Below are positions 24,116 through 36,790 of a stretch of DNA of 64,000 nucleotides, in pieces (within the stretch, counting starts at the first letter, position 1; each line of letters opens with the position of its first letter). Source of the stretch: Lepeophtheirus salmonis. Lineage: Eukaryota; Arthropoda; Copepoda; Siphonostomatoida; Caligidae. The notes under the pieces are model-generated. The model was not told the origin of the DNA. It made no database searches and worked only from the letters and a program-made list of their open reading frames with translations. A program made the translations under genes and the position numbers. The DNA is taken from assembly GCF_016086655.4 (NCBI RefSeq), contig NC_052144.2, forward strand, positions 32,519,896-32,583,895, in the 5' to 3' direction.

Positions 24116-24665
24116 TAGAAAACCTCGTCCCAAAACTTGTTTTGTGCAATGCCAGGGGCTAACAAGCATGTTAAAAACCACCGCTGCCGCTTCACAAAGG
24201 ATTTAGGCCCACTCCAAATACTTCAAAATAAACACCGTGTCCATGGGTTGATAAAAACTATGTAAAATACACCAAGCAGGTCAAAAATCCCCGCCACTGC
24301 TTCATAAAGCATAGATTCCCCATTCAAAAACTCTGTAATGAACTTTGGGTTCATGGTTGCATTAAGACTACGACTGTGCAACTAAGTAGTCTAAAAATAA
24401 CTGCCAACATTTCACAAAACATTTCAGTTTCCTCCAAATACTTAAAAAAAGGAAACTTAGGACCGTAGGTTGATAGAGGCTACGACAAAGACACCAAGAA
24501 GGTTAAATACACGGGCTTAGGATTCATTTTGAAGTTTTTGGGGGAGGCTTAAATGATTTGTGAATTGTTGGTGGTGGTTTTTAGCCTGTGTTGTATCCAT
24601 GTCGTAGCGTTAATTAACCAATGGCCCTGAGGTTCATTTTGAAGTATTTAAATTATTTTGTAGTT
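24116..24665. repeat. Diverged tandem array, ~110-bp unit, with inverted units at its right side
   Basis: Three direct units start at AAGCATGTTAAAAACC (24,164), AAGCAGGTCAAAAATCC (24,274) and AAGTAGTCTAAAAATAAC (24,384), a period of 110 bp. A fourth start (AAGAAGGTTAAATAC) follows at 24,496 after 112 bp. Each unit contains CACCGCTGCCGCTTCACAAA-like and CTCCAAATACTTCAAAAT-like segments. From about 24,513 the same text appears reversed: GATTCATTTTGAAGTTTTTG, GTGGTGGTTTTTAGCCTG and again GGTTCATTTTGAAGTATTT. This is GC-richer than its surroundings. No protein coding was seen. Confidence 0.7.
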
Positions 24666-27600
24666 TTCAAAATGTGTTACATTTCAGACGGAGGAGCCTG
24701 TATTGATGTATTCAGGTGTCCTTGATTTCTCCAACAGTTGTATAGTTACACTTCCTTTTATTTATTTGAATGTCCAATGACTTTTGGATCACCAGTCCGA
24801 AAAATGTCCGCTTATTCAAAGGCAATTTAAAAAAATGTGTATTTTTATTCGAGTAATGATTTCAAAATATATTTTTTATTTCAGTTCTATCTAAGTTACG
24901 ACTATAACTTAGAGACAATTGGTACTACATTGGTATATACCCTTAAAGTGTTTGATTCTCGCTATCATTAAATCAAGTAACTATTTTTTTGTCTCAATCT
25001 CTCAAAGCTAAAGTCTTGTTTTGATCTCTGTTCCCAAAGCCTTTAAGAGAACATTATCTTTAAGTTTTTTGACCTCAACACTAATAATTAAGAACAAATT
25101 AGCTACTTGAATATAGTTAAATGACGTTCATGGGAAACTTTGAAGCGTACATTGTACATATTATACACGTATCAAAGGTATATCACGTAAAATAAACGAG
25201 TTCTAATTCAGGTTGTTTCATATAAAGGCGATACATTAGACACCTTCGTCATTTCTTCACGTTCATTACAATACTTTCCTTAATTGATTTATGGAAATTA
25301 ATGAAATTTATTTTTCCTTTGAAAGACAAATATTTTGGGTCAAACAGGTTTTTTGGACTTTCCAAAAGATACTCTAACCTTTGTACATATGTAATATAGA
25401 TACATAATATCTCCTTAAGTGAACTACCTATTTTAAAAATATATATATTCAATTGTATTTAAAAATCTACCATTTCATTTCTTTTCTTTCTTAATATCCA
25501 ATTTTGACATGTTTCTACAATTTAAAAACCTTTTAAGGCCGACAGTAATTGTTACCTATGTAGTTCTTAAATTTTACATTGTATCGTGGATATTCTACCA
25601 ATTTAAAAACTCATGAAAGAGAGAAAGAAAAAGTATCATAACTTTATGTAATCGGTTATTTTTTCGCATTTTTTAATTGATTATTATTGTTATAAAAATA
25701 TTCCAAAAATTACAAGGTACTTTGGATGCATGTTTTTTCCGTTTTTTCCTCTCTCTTATTTTATCTCTTCATGAAAGTGAAAATATAATTTTTTTCGTGA
25801 AAATCTACATTCAAAATATAGGTAAAAATATGTAAAAGCCAACGGTACTTTTACATTGTAATACAAAGAAAAACATATTTCTTTAGAAGGTTTTCTTTAA
25901 TATTTTTAATGCAATAGCTTTAAGGACTTGCCTTTATTTTGTATACAAAAAAATAATAATAAATAGGATTTCATTAACATATTATGAGTACAAATGTGAA
26001 TTTTTTTCATCATCATAAGTGTAAATTAAAAAGAAAGTTATAGTATTGTAAGTTTGATGAACAGCATATCATCATAAAAAGTATAGTGATCTTTGCTCGC
26101 TAATACGTTTGGATTTCGAAGTAGGGAAAAATAATTTATAAAAGCACTAATATCTTGCAGATTACCAACTTATATATTTTTTTATATCTATGCTCACGAA
26201 GATTTATACAATTTTTACATCCATAAAAATGAATAATATAATTAATGTTTGACCGACTAAAATCATATACTTTAAAAAAACGTATGCTAACGACGATTTC
26301 GACGATTTTCACAACCCTGATTATAAGACACACCCATGTTGTTACCATAGCTGTGGACTCGTAATCTTCACTCATATTAGAATTGCACATAAACTACGAC
26401 ATAATATGAAAATACTTGCACTTAGGCTCGGACTCGAAGTTGAGGCTTCAGATTCATAAACATCATTTATTGATTGAATTTCAAAATTAAAGGATGACTA
26501 AATTAGTGGGGCAGAATTACCAAAACTATAAACCAAGTAGCAGAATGTGCCTACGTGAAAAAAAATTATAGACAAAATATTATTTTTAAGATACTATAAG
26601 TTTCTGTATTATTTTTCCTCATGAGATATGCAATCTTTCATTCCCTCGCAGAATTTATCTTCTTAATTCGGTTCAAAGTGTGAATTCATGAAGATTGCGT
26701 AGTTAGTTCTAAATATATGAGGTTGTCAATTTTGTTCAAGTGAGTGAGCACATCCAAAATTATTATCTAGTGGCTCTGTTTTATTATATCACCTATTTGT
26801 TATTGCCAATGAATAATTAAATGCTGATAGCAAAGGTATTTTTCTTTCTCTTCTAAAGCTTTAATCTATCACAACATTTCTAACACTCCTATTTATAGAG
26901 CATATTCATGTACAAATATTGATCGCGTGGTATACTTGGCTCATAGTCTTATGGATTGTCATCAGGTCTCCTTGCTGTCGAGTTACACTTAAGCCTCCTT
27001 AAGAAACTATTTCGGTTTCGAATTGGACCAAAAAAATGACTCAAAAACATTACAAACACTTTCCTCATCGTTTTCTCTACTTTCGGAAAACGTCAATTAT
27101 AATTATACTCAATTAACTGGGCATTAAGAGGGGGAAAATAGAAATTAGAGCACTGTGTAGGTAGTGAATATACTCGTACCAATGTACTTTTAAATGTACA
27201 TGTATCTTCCCCCCGAGGTTATTAGATTCAATTATCCACTCAAAAACTGATCTTTTAACACGGATACGTACATACTTACATCAAGGTAGAAATTCTTCTC
27301 AAAATATTGTGCTTGTGTTGATTGGACTCCTATTAACTTTTGTAAAAAAAAAAACTGCATTTAAAATACGAGGAAAGGTAGCAAGGCTCATTTAGAGGAG
27401 TATTTAGCTATTTATTAATTAATAAATAAGATTATGTACTTGCTACATACATATACCTGAGCTGGGTAATACCTGAGTTGCATGTACCATTATAGATAAA
27501 CAATATCCTCTGCATGAAATGTATCAAAAACTATTTGACCGGGTGTGTTTCAAGTGTTTAAAAAATTAAAGAATATTTGCTTTTACTACAAAATTTAATA

Positions 27601-30600
27601 TTTTAATTTTTTTTTCAAATAATTTTATTTAAATTTTCAATTTTTGTTAAAAAAAATAATAATTTAAGTTAGTGACTAATTCAATAAATACTAGTTATAA
27701 GTTTTTTGTTGGTGATCAATTTTTTGTCAATGGACATCATTTGCACTATATAATAAATTAATTAAACCTAGGTAAAGTTAATTTTCAATATTTATTCAAC
27801 TTTTCATTGTAGGAAAGTTTATGTCATGAAATAATTAAATATGAGATTTACCGGGATATATTTTTTCTTTTGGGAATTTCTTTTAAGTATAACCCCCGAG
27901 AAAATTATGATCCCGGGTCTTAAACACAAGTGCATACTAATGTTGTTTCGAAGTACTAGTACATTTACAACGGTACTATATACCGGGCCATTCAAAAATT
28001 TCAAAGACTCTATAATTGGCAAGCAATTTTTCAATGCTTAAACCATCAATCTGCAATCTGATTGGCTTAAACTCAATCCCAGATATATATATATATATAG
28101 TTTATAACTTTTATTGTTACGGTTTTCTTAATATAATTTTGATTAATTATCATGTAAAATAATACATTTAAAACTTATAAATTACATATTATACTTAATT
28201 GGTTTTTTGGAGCAGGTATTTGTAGTTTCATTATTGCATAAAATATTGCGTATATCTTTTTCAAAATAACAAAGTAATCAGCTTAAAATGATCTTTTTAA
28301 TCTTTATGTATTGTATGTTCTAACATTGTTGTAAAATAGTTTTTTTTTTTTAATTTTTAGTATAAAATTTTGTTAACAAAACCAATACACAAATATTTGG
28401 GTCATGATAACATAATTGTACATATATTAATGCAATTTGACTCATGTTTAACTTTTTTTATAGGTAAGTGAAACTCTATTTGAAATATGATTCCATGAGC
28501 AAACAGGGAAACTCCCATTGATGGATAGAAAAATGCAAGTGCTCAGTCATGTTTGCCTTATTGAAAAACACCTTCAAGCCAATGTTGAATCCATTTTGAA
28601 AATGACATTTTAAATTTACATGCATAGATAGAAAAATCCTATTTTTTCGCTTACTATATATATGCATTGTTTTATGCTATGAGAGATGTAATCAGACTGG
28701 TTTAAAATAAGAAGAAAAAAAGGGAAAAAAGAATTAGAATAAAAAACTCTGTTTTTTAATCTAGCATTTATCTGCTAATACTTACATATTATACTTCATG
28801 AATTACAATGTATCTTTAACGGGCATATACATCGGCTTATGGGTAGGTACATATATATTCCTGACCAAGAAGGCATCGATTAAAGTAAATTGCGTGTTGC
28901 CAAAATTTAAAGCAAATTCCTTATTGAACAAGCTCAAAATCTTGATTGTGATCATAATAATGGAAAGAACCCATTTCTAGGGGACTACCATATTGAAGAT
29001 ATTTTTTATTTTTTTTTGCAGAAGGAATATAAAAAAGATTGACTTATTGATGATGTGATCAATAACTCTTCCTTGGTAAAAATCTATAATATACTTCAAA
29101 GAAATAAGTAGGATTTTATATTTGATGAATTTAATTGCTGGGTTATAAAATGCAAAAAATAATTATTGATGTGATGGATTTTTCCTATCATTCATATTTA
29201 ATTTTGACAGATCTTTTGATGCTTTATAGTTAGTAGAAAAGTAAGAATACAAACTCAATCTCAAGAAGATAAAATTAAAGGATTCTGTTTTATTCCCACA
29301 ACATCAACATATCCTATTCAATTTTATATCACCTGTCAATTTGACCATTAAGGGTAGTTTCCACATCTATTAGACGATTGCATATGTGTATTGACTATTT
29401 ATTTCTTAGAAATTTACATAGTATACTCCTCAAACCACAATTACTTATTTTCTTCTTCAAAATGAAGAGTATAAGAGTCCTGTATATAGAAATGTTATTT
29501 CTTTGTAGGAGATAAAATACAGCTAAAAGATTAATTGTAAACAGGTTAGTAATCGTCGTGCGTCCCATATTTAATTTATTGTAGCATATTTACTCCTACA
29601 AAACAGAAAAACTTTTAAATACAAGACTTCTTCGTTTTGAAAAGAAGAATCGTTGAGGTTTGAAAATTATAATACTCTGATATTAGATTACTTTTTTCAA
29701 AGAATAAGATTGGCCATTTCAATTTCCTCCAATTTTCTAAACCTGACCTAATATTGAGTAAAGAGTATAAAGTCCAACTGTTTGGGAAAGTGACGTAATT
29801 AGCTAGTTACCATAATATGTATCAATTTTTTTCCTCTTTTAGAGGAAAGGTTGAGCGACGTATTACTATCTGTTGCATATACAAATACAAACTGACATTC
29901 AGTTACATAATTAAAAAAACCCTGATTACACAACTATCGACTAATTTAACAATATATTTTGCTAATTTGAATCCTTTAAGAATATAATTTTTTGCAGAGA
30001 TACGATCCTTATAAGATGATTATAATTTGTGTTAATACGATTAGACATGAACTACAAGCATTAATAAACCCATTTGCAATCATTCCTCTAAAACAATGCA
30101 ATTGAGTAAACATTGAAATAAAAATATAGTTGGCTAAATTGACATGGCCAACCTTGAATATTATGTACATTTCGAATGATTCTTGTTCCGTATTGCAAAC
30201 CTATGTAGATAAAAGTTGTTTCTACTACATTGCATGATGATATATTTACCAAAATATCGCCATAAATGGTCCCTTATTTACGACCAGTACATATAACTTA
30301 ACGACTACATCAAAAATTCAATTTCAAAGGGGTCGACCACATTGGTATATACTAGATTAAGTTGTTTTTACGGAGGCGATAATCTTAAACTTATATATTA
30401 TTTTTAGTTTTGTTTTATTTGATGATGGCACACTTTACATTTTAGACATAATTGTTAGACCATCTACGCATAAATCCCCAAAAGCGTTTCGTTACGAAAA
30501 GCCATGAAAAAAAAATCATAAGCATATTAACCTGGTGGTTAGTCCAAATAAAGAGAATATATTCTTACATCAAAAGATTTCACAAACTTAATTAATATAT

Positions 30601-31640
30601 TTTTTGTGACTTAAAGTGTACATAAATGTATGTAGTTAGTGTGCCAATCTATAACGTCATGCTTTTTCACTCGTCTCAAATAATGTATAACTTTCCTTTT
30701 CGTTAAAGGGTGCAGTTACAAATAATAGCTCTTCCATTTCTTTTTATAAAAATATCAAGCAAAAAAAAAAGAAGTTACTAATAAATGTTTCTTATTTCAT
30801 AATATGAAATATTGCAAATTTCTAGGAACTTAATATTTAGTGTAGAATGAACATATTTAAAATTTCTTAAAAATACATATTTAACTTTCTTATGAATTGA
30901 AAGACAATCTGCATTTTCTCAATAAATATTTTAAATTAACATTATGCATTTGCAAAAGTATATAATATATCCAATGCTGATAAGTGTTGATATTTGCAAA
31001 AGTTAATTTCCAATTCAACAACAGTAAGTTTTATAAATTACGTCATAATTAAACTAATCCATATGTACATATGAAGTCGTGTCATAAATGAAAAAAAAAA
31101 AAAACACAAGATATATGTTCAAAATAAATTCAAGAAATAAAATGGAGTGATTATTATCTTGGTTAATTGATGTGTAATCCTCTTTTTAAGGAGCCGACGC
31201 ACAAACGAAGTTGTAAATAAATTACAAAATTCTATACCAAGATGCATAAATGCTTAAAAAGTCTATTTTATTTTCACTCCATTCATGAAAAGTACATTCT
31301 ACATATTACTTATGCAGATTTCTTTTATTGAAACGATAACAAAGGAACGTAAAATACATTTATAGTTTAATAAGAGGAGAACTTTACTGAAATAATAATA
31401 TGCAGACTCTACCAAAATCATGACAACAAGTGCCAAATTTGTCATAATCTATCCTGTTTAGTAAAAAAATTGAGTTTGTTGTGTGATAATGGAAAGAAAA
31501 TTGGGGATAGACCTGATAAATGTAAATAAATAGAGAAAAACGTGATGAAACCACTTTCAAATTGAATAGTTAAAGTTTATACATTATATTTTCACATTTT
31601 TACTATACAAATTTCCTTACTCCAGTTCGTATCAAAATAT
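24666..31640. other. Long AT-rich non-coding stretch, no gene seen
   Basis: Roughly 7 kb with no frame of coding character, no paired inverted ends and no RNA gene that I could recognise. Several 60-84-codon frames are of chance length. A (TA)9-like tract lies near 28,083-28,100. Confidence 0.4.
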
Positions 31641-31975
31641 CTGTTTGTTAGGCTCGTTGACACGCGATACAACCTGTAGACCGGGATATGAGGCGAGATT
31701 ATAGATGATGATATTTATGATGAATGATGATATTAGATGAACTGGCGGTGGTTTCCATCCTGTTTGTTGGTAGTCCTGGCACGCAAAAAAAATCGTGGGT
31801 TGGGATATCAACCGTATTTATAGTGAATGCAGTCTCTGATGATATTACATGAATGGAGGGGGGTTGTTATGCGTGTTGATACGCGAGACAACCTGTGGGC
31901 CAAGATATCAACTGGGGTTACAGTGAATGGCCCTGTGGACATGTTGCATATCACATGAGTCGTACATCAATTTGT
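31641..31975 (+). repeat. Diverged tandem array, unit about 100-120 bp
   Basis: Three related blocks start at about 31,656 (GTTGACACGCGATACAACCT), 31,775 (CCTGGCACGCAAAAAAAATC) and 31,874 (GTTGATACGCGAGACAACCT). Each is followed by CTGTAGACCGGGATATGA-like or CTGTGGGCCAAGATATCAAC-like text and TATAGTGAATG or ACAGTGAATGG. It is GC-richer than the flanks, and no coding was seen. Confidence 0.6.
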
Positions 31976-33833
31976 GTCTCTGGAAAGGGTCTCGGCAGAT
32001 AATGTGAAATTTATGATTTCAATGTTTTTGCACATTGGCGATGTTTTTCAGTTATTATGCACATCAACGGTCTTGTTCAGTTATTATAACACATTACCTA
32101 GTTATAATGCACATTAATGGTCTAGTTCGTTATTATATAAATAAACTAGCTAACTTTGCATATTTACAGACTTCTTACTTAACTGCAACATGTAATAGCC
32201 GAATTTAAAGTTTAAAATACTCCCCAAAAAAGGAGTTTATTTGAAGAAGAAGAAGAAAAATGAAATAATATATTGCGCACAGTCAATGAAGTAAATATTG
32301 GTCTTTTAAACTCTCATCCACTTTTTTCTAGTAAGTGGTTACTTTTAGAAAAAGTAATATTAATATTTTCTTGCCCTTTTATCTTAATCTAAAATACCTA
32401 AAGTAAGAAAATTATGAGATCCCTACAAAAATCCAAAAATATGATCACTTTTTCAAAAAATATTTTAATGAAATTGCACATTATACCAAGAAAGGTAAAA
32501 AAAAGTTGGATCAAATTAATAAATTTATTTTGCACAAGTCTCACCTGTGGCCCCGTAAACATCAGGGAGAAAGAGCCCAAGGGCCCCAACTTTTAGACTA
32601 ATTATAATATTTTATAATATAATTGTAAGGTGATGTAACTATGACACCTCCACCTCCCATTAGCAAATCCATACTGGCGCCGCTGAGGCTCACCCTAGCA
32701 TAAGTACTACTTGTGACTCGATTAAGGTAACTCGAATACATATTATTTCTCTTGCAAACTCATAGTGTTTTCAATAATGAGACCCCATTATCAATTTAGA
32801 TGAAAGCACATGGTTTAGGTGACGGCATGCAAGTTTAATAAGTTTAGTCATTCCAAAAAATGTCAAGAGGACACATTAAAATAATGTTTATCGAAGTTAT
32901 AAAGTTAACCTTGGATCATTTGAAAACTTTGTATAACAAGCTTTTATCACACCTGGATTTTGTTCTTGGTCCAAGGTGCCTCTTACTGTAAACTAAATCG
33001 TTGTTCAATTATGAATAAATTATACTTTATATTTCATCGCCTAAAAATTAATTATGATGTATTAAATTATTTTCATATTTAATTCAATTATATATCAAGA
33101 TGGACTACATTATCATGATTCGAATAATATTTAAATATATATATGCTGAGGTCCCACACTTAGGCAAATGGTTTAACGCATCATTAAAAAGGCTACTTTG
33201 ATATTCATTTCCCTATAAATTAATATCTAATGAATTTATTATTTTATATCAGACAGGAAATTAATTTTGTAGTGTATTAAAGATAGTTATGATAGCTGCT
33301 TAACCCCTGGTACAGAATAATAATTAACAATGTCCATATTGATTTCAGACGCTACAGGGATACAGTACCTAATATGAACATAAATTAAAGGAACAAGGAA
33401 ATTTATATGAAATATTTTTCATGAAAAATACAATTATGTGCCAAGTGTTCAAGTTACTTCCATAAATCCATAGTATTTAATTAACATAAGAGTTTAAATT
33501 AAAGTTACAATATTTAGGAATAATATTGCATTGAGTTCTAAAGAGAGTTTAAAAGGTTGATATGAAGGGCTGTATATAAGGTAATTGGTAGTTACAAATA
33601 TACATGTTATAATTAGACTGTTTCAAAATCGAAGTAAGTATGTTATTTTTATGGAAAGACAGCATTTTCTGAGTATTTGGGTCAATTTATTATAACGTAG
33701 ATAAATTGTGAAATTGTGAGATATTAATACTATATTTGAATGGTTCTTGAAGCATTCCTATTTCCTTTCTTTGAGAACCGATTAATGAAATTCAAAATTA
33801 AGTAGCATTGACGCAAATGGAAACAAGGGGAGT
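31976..33833. other. AT-rich non-coding stretch, no gene seen
   Basis: No gene recognised. A short GC-rich patch (ACTGGCGCCGCTGAGGCTCA, near 32,670) is isolated and unexplained. Confidence 0.45.
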
Positions 33834-34358
33834 CTGAAAAGTTTCCGACCTAACAAAGATACAAGATATTTTTCTGATTAAAAACAAACAAACAAAAATC
33901 AACATAGTCTCTTTGTAACTCTATACACTTCTTCCAGCGATGAACTCATCTCTTGAACCCGTCCAAATATTACTCCGCGTTTTTCTCTGCAAAATAATTG
34001 TTAAAGAATGTGATTGCCTCATCATTTGACAAAAATATCAGCAGTCCACTGTCTTGACTTTATTTCTATTTTGGGCGTATAATGGTATCTCCAAGGTTCA
34101 TCTACAGTAATTAATTGCTCATAAATCTTGGATTTATTGCACCTAAACTGTGCCAAAAGAGCGATACTTTATTTTTCCATTGTGACAAAAACACTCACAT
34201 TGACTAAATCAAACCACTTTTACATAAAAACTGCCAGTCCATAAAAGCCTGAAACTTTGGTAAGTAACTATCAACAGTTGCTAGATAGATGCTACTAGCT
34301 TTTATTTACAAGTGCTGCCATCTTCACGTTGAGGTTGGAAACTGTTAGACCATCCTTT
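33834..34358 (+). mobile_element. Miniature mariner-like element, copy 2
   Basis: Left end CAAGGGGAGTCTGAAAAGTT and reversed right end AAAGGATGGTCTAACAGTTT are diverged inverted repeats; TA follows at 34,359. Shared interior with the 13,043 copy includes CCTAACAAAGATACAAGATA against CCTAACATAGATACAAGACA, GCGTTTTTCTCTGCAAAATA, and GCCATCTTCACGTTGAGG near the right end. This copy retains some sequence missing from copy 1 around 34,010-34,180. No intact transposase. Confidence 0.75.
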
Positions 34359-34360
34359 TA

Positions 34361-35175
34361 TTATTATATGAAAACTGAATGAAAGAAGCACTTCCACAAC
34401 TAAAATACCCGCAAAATTTAGTTGTCAGAGTATGTTCCTTTATTTCTAAAGTTGTTTGCGCTTTAGTTGTGTCAGCATCTAACAAATTTTTTTAATCTAA
34501 ATTATCTTAGATAACCAACCCAAATACCGTGAAAATGCCATCATTATGTCAAACGGGGGGTTTGCATTGTGACATAAATTTTGAAGCAGTATAATATATA
34601 TGTATATCTAGGAAGGGAAAACCAGACAGTCTGTTCATATTTTAACGATTTATCTTCTCTCCATGGAGCTGAGGCTCCCTATTGGTTCTTTGAAATATGA
34701 GACCCTGGATTAGTTTTCTATCCCCTTACATACATACCCATGATTAAAGACAGGTTATTTATTTATGATTATACAAAATATGTAATGCGTTAAAATTCAA
34801 GATAGTGTATACATAAATAGAAAGACCAGATTATTGTACATGTCCATATCGGGTTAATTGACCTATTCCATTATGTACATATGTAAGTAGAGATTTGCAA
34901 AAATATTTAAGGAGATAATATGAAATGTGCCCCTCTATGTACCTTTATAAATGTGTAGAAATAAGGATTGATTCAATTTTTTATCTCTGGAGGGGTTCTG
35001 CAATCCTTTATGCGTACAAAATGTAATGAAACATAACTACTCTACAGATGTACTCGTAGTAGGAAATATCCTGGGCATGTTCAAGGATTTTTCTTTCGGG
35101 GAGAAGAATTTGATTTTTTCCAATAATAATTAAGGGCTCTTCCTAACAAATGATTAGTTATTTTTTTTTCATAAA
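34361..35175. other. AT-rich spacer, no gene seen
   Basis: Nothing recognised apart from short TA-rich tracts. Confidence 0.4.
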
Positions 35176-35420
35176 GGTCTAACCTTTCTTTGGAGCAACG
35201 TAGCTCCTCACTTGGGAGATTTTTTTCTCGTGAACTCAATGTTCGTTGATTAGATACTCGGTCGCTCATAGAAAAGGAAATATACTTGATGTATATGGAC
35301 TTCAAAGACTATTCCTAGGTCAGATGATGTAATTGTAATGCTATGATGTTTACTTATACTTAATTAGTGCAACTGCAAATGGCCAAATAAACTAACATAA
35401 AAAAGAAAAAAAGTTTACCT
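35176..35420 (+). repeat. tRNA-derived SINE-like repeat, diverged copy
   Basis: It matches the copy at 55,060-55,325. GGAGCAACGTAGCTCCTCAC aligns with an A-box-like start, and GATTAGATACTCGGTCGCTC aligns with GGTTCGATACTTTGTCGTTC, so the B-box is degenerate here. GAAATATACTTGATGTATAT, GGACTTCAAAGACTATTCCT and the A-rich tail with GTTTACCT also align. It cannot be a functional tRNA. Confidence 0.55.
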
Positions 35421-36285
35421 CTGAGTGACTTTTTCTAACTGTGTCAATATTTAGTTTAATGATTTTTTTATGGAATATTTTATTTTCTTTTCTCTGATTA
35501 TCTCATTTATTTCGAATCTAGTATTTCATGGGGGGGGTTGTCAATTCAACCCCCTCATACACATAGCACCAGCCCTGCATATAGCTACATATAACTTCAA
35601 ATTACAATTATATAATTAGATACTATCTAAATGTTATTCTTAAAACTTGGTCTGACTAAAGTGATTTTTTCTAAAAAGATTTGGACAATATTTCGGGAAT
35701 GTGGGTTCAGACTGCGGACCAAAATTTAATCCTTTTTAAATCTTGCTACAATTTTTTCAGTCTTACTCGATGAAGCGATTTATTTTTGGTCGGATCGATT
35801 TTATCGCCATCCCTGATATACCAGTTGTACACATATGAAAAATTTTAAATTTCATGTGATGCCATAGTAACGATTTTCACAATGTGGAAACACACATGAT
35901 GTCATCAAAAATTCATCTTAAAAACAGTCTAAATCAAATTTTAAATGAAACCAGTAAAAATTGAACTTCTGTAAAGAACTGAAATAGTTTAAAAAAAATA
36001 TGAATGATTCTTGACTTTTGAATAATACAATAACGCTTTCAGACCGGTCAAGGATTTCCAGACTGGAAACCTAACATTACAAATAAATGAAAAATATGTT
36101 TTATGTACCCAGCAAGTTAATTATCTACATTAACATTGTTATATGAATGATGGGTTGAGATATTAAATAACAAAATGAAATCTGTTAGCCAATTTTACAA
36201 ATATATTTTCTGAAATATTATGAGATAGAGAATAAAATGTACTCATACACATTTAAATAAACTACATACTCGTATATATATAATA
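35421..36285. other. AT-rich non-coding stretch, no gene seen
   Basis: Contains a G-run next to a C-run (GGGGGGGTTGTCAATTCAAC then CCCC, near 35,531) that may be a fragment of the G-rich-head repeat. Otherwise nothing was recognised. Confidence 0.4.
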
Positions 36286-36790
36286 TAAAATGTAAAGGCG
36301 TCCACGGAGGCTTGCCCGATGGAAAATTGTCTGCAATTATACCAATTTTTTAGTGGTTCATCTACCAATCTGTCCTATATACAGATAGATGTGACCCATT
36401 TAAGGATCTGTTCATAGTTTTTCAGCTGCTGACGGATGCCAATAAAATAAAACTCCTCTTTTTCGAAATTGCAGCCCAGGCACATGACATGATTGTAGGA
36501 TAATCCTGGGACCTGGAGACAGGTTAACCGTCACTTGAAGAAATCCCAAATAAAATTGTTTATGCTCCAGATCAATGGGCTGTGCAGTATAAACTTGGGA
36601 CCTCGATGCATGTAAAAAAAAAACTTCCGCCGCTTTCAGAAGCGTAAAGTACTCTGATTAATATCCCAATACTTTTTTACAATGACAGATTTAACTGCCA
36701 CAATCAATATTCAAAACGTGTTTCGGCAATTTTTATAACTATCTACGTGCCAGCCAATTTCCCGGAGGGCAATATTCCCGAAACCATGTA
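36286..36790 (+). pseudogene. Probable decayed coding fragment, family not recognised
   Basis: This is GC-richer than its surroundings. One plus-strand frame reads with few stops: KDLFIVFQLLTDANKIKLLF, then EIAAQAHDMIVG, stop, SWDLETG, stop, and EEIPNKIVYAPDQWAVQYKL. Near the end another stretch reads YVPANFPEGNIPETM. The minus strand also has a fair number of open codons, so the strand is uncertain. No inverted repeats bound it. It could be an old transposon or a host pseudogene. Confidence 0.25.

Noticed and set aside
24116..24665. A CRISPR-like array
   Set aside because: Units are 110 bp, diverged throughout with no constant repeat and variable spacer, and partly inverted; the DNA is eukaryotic.
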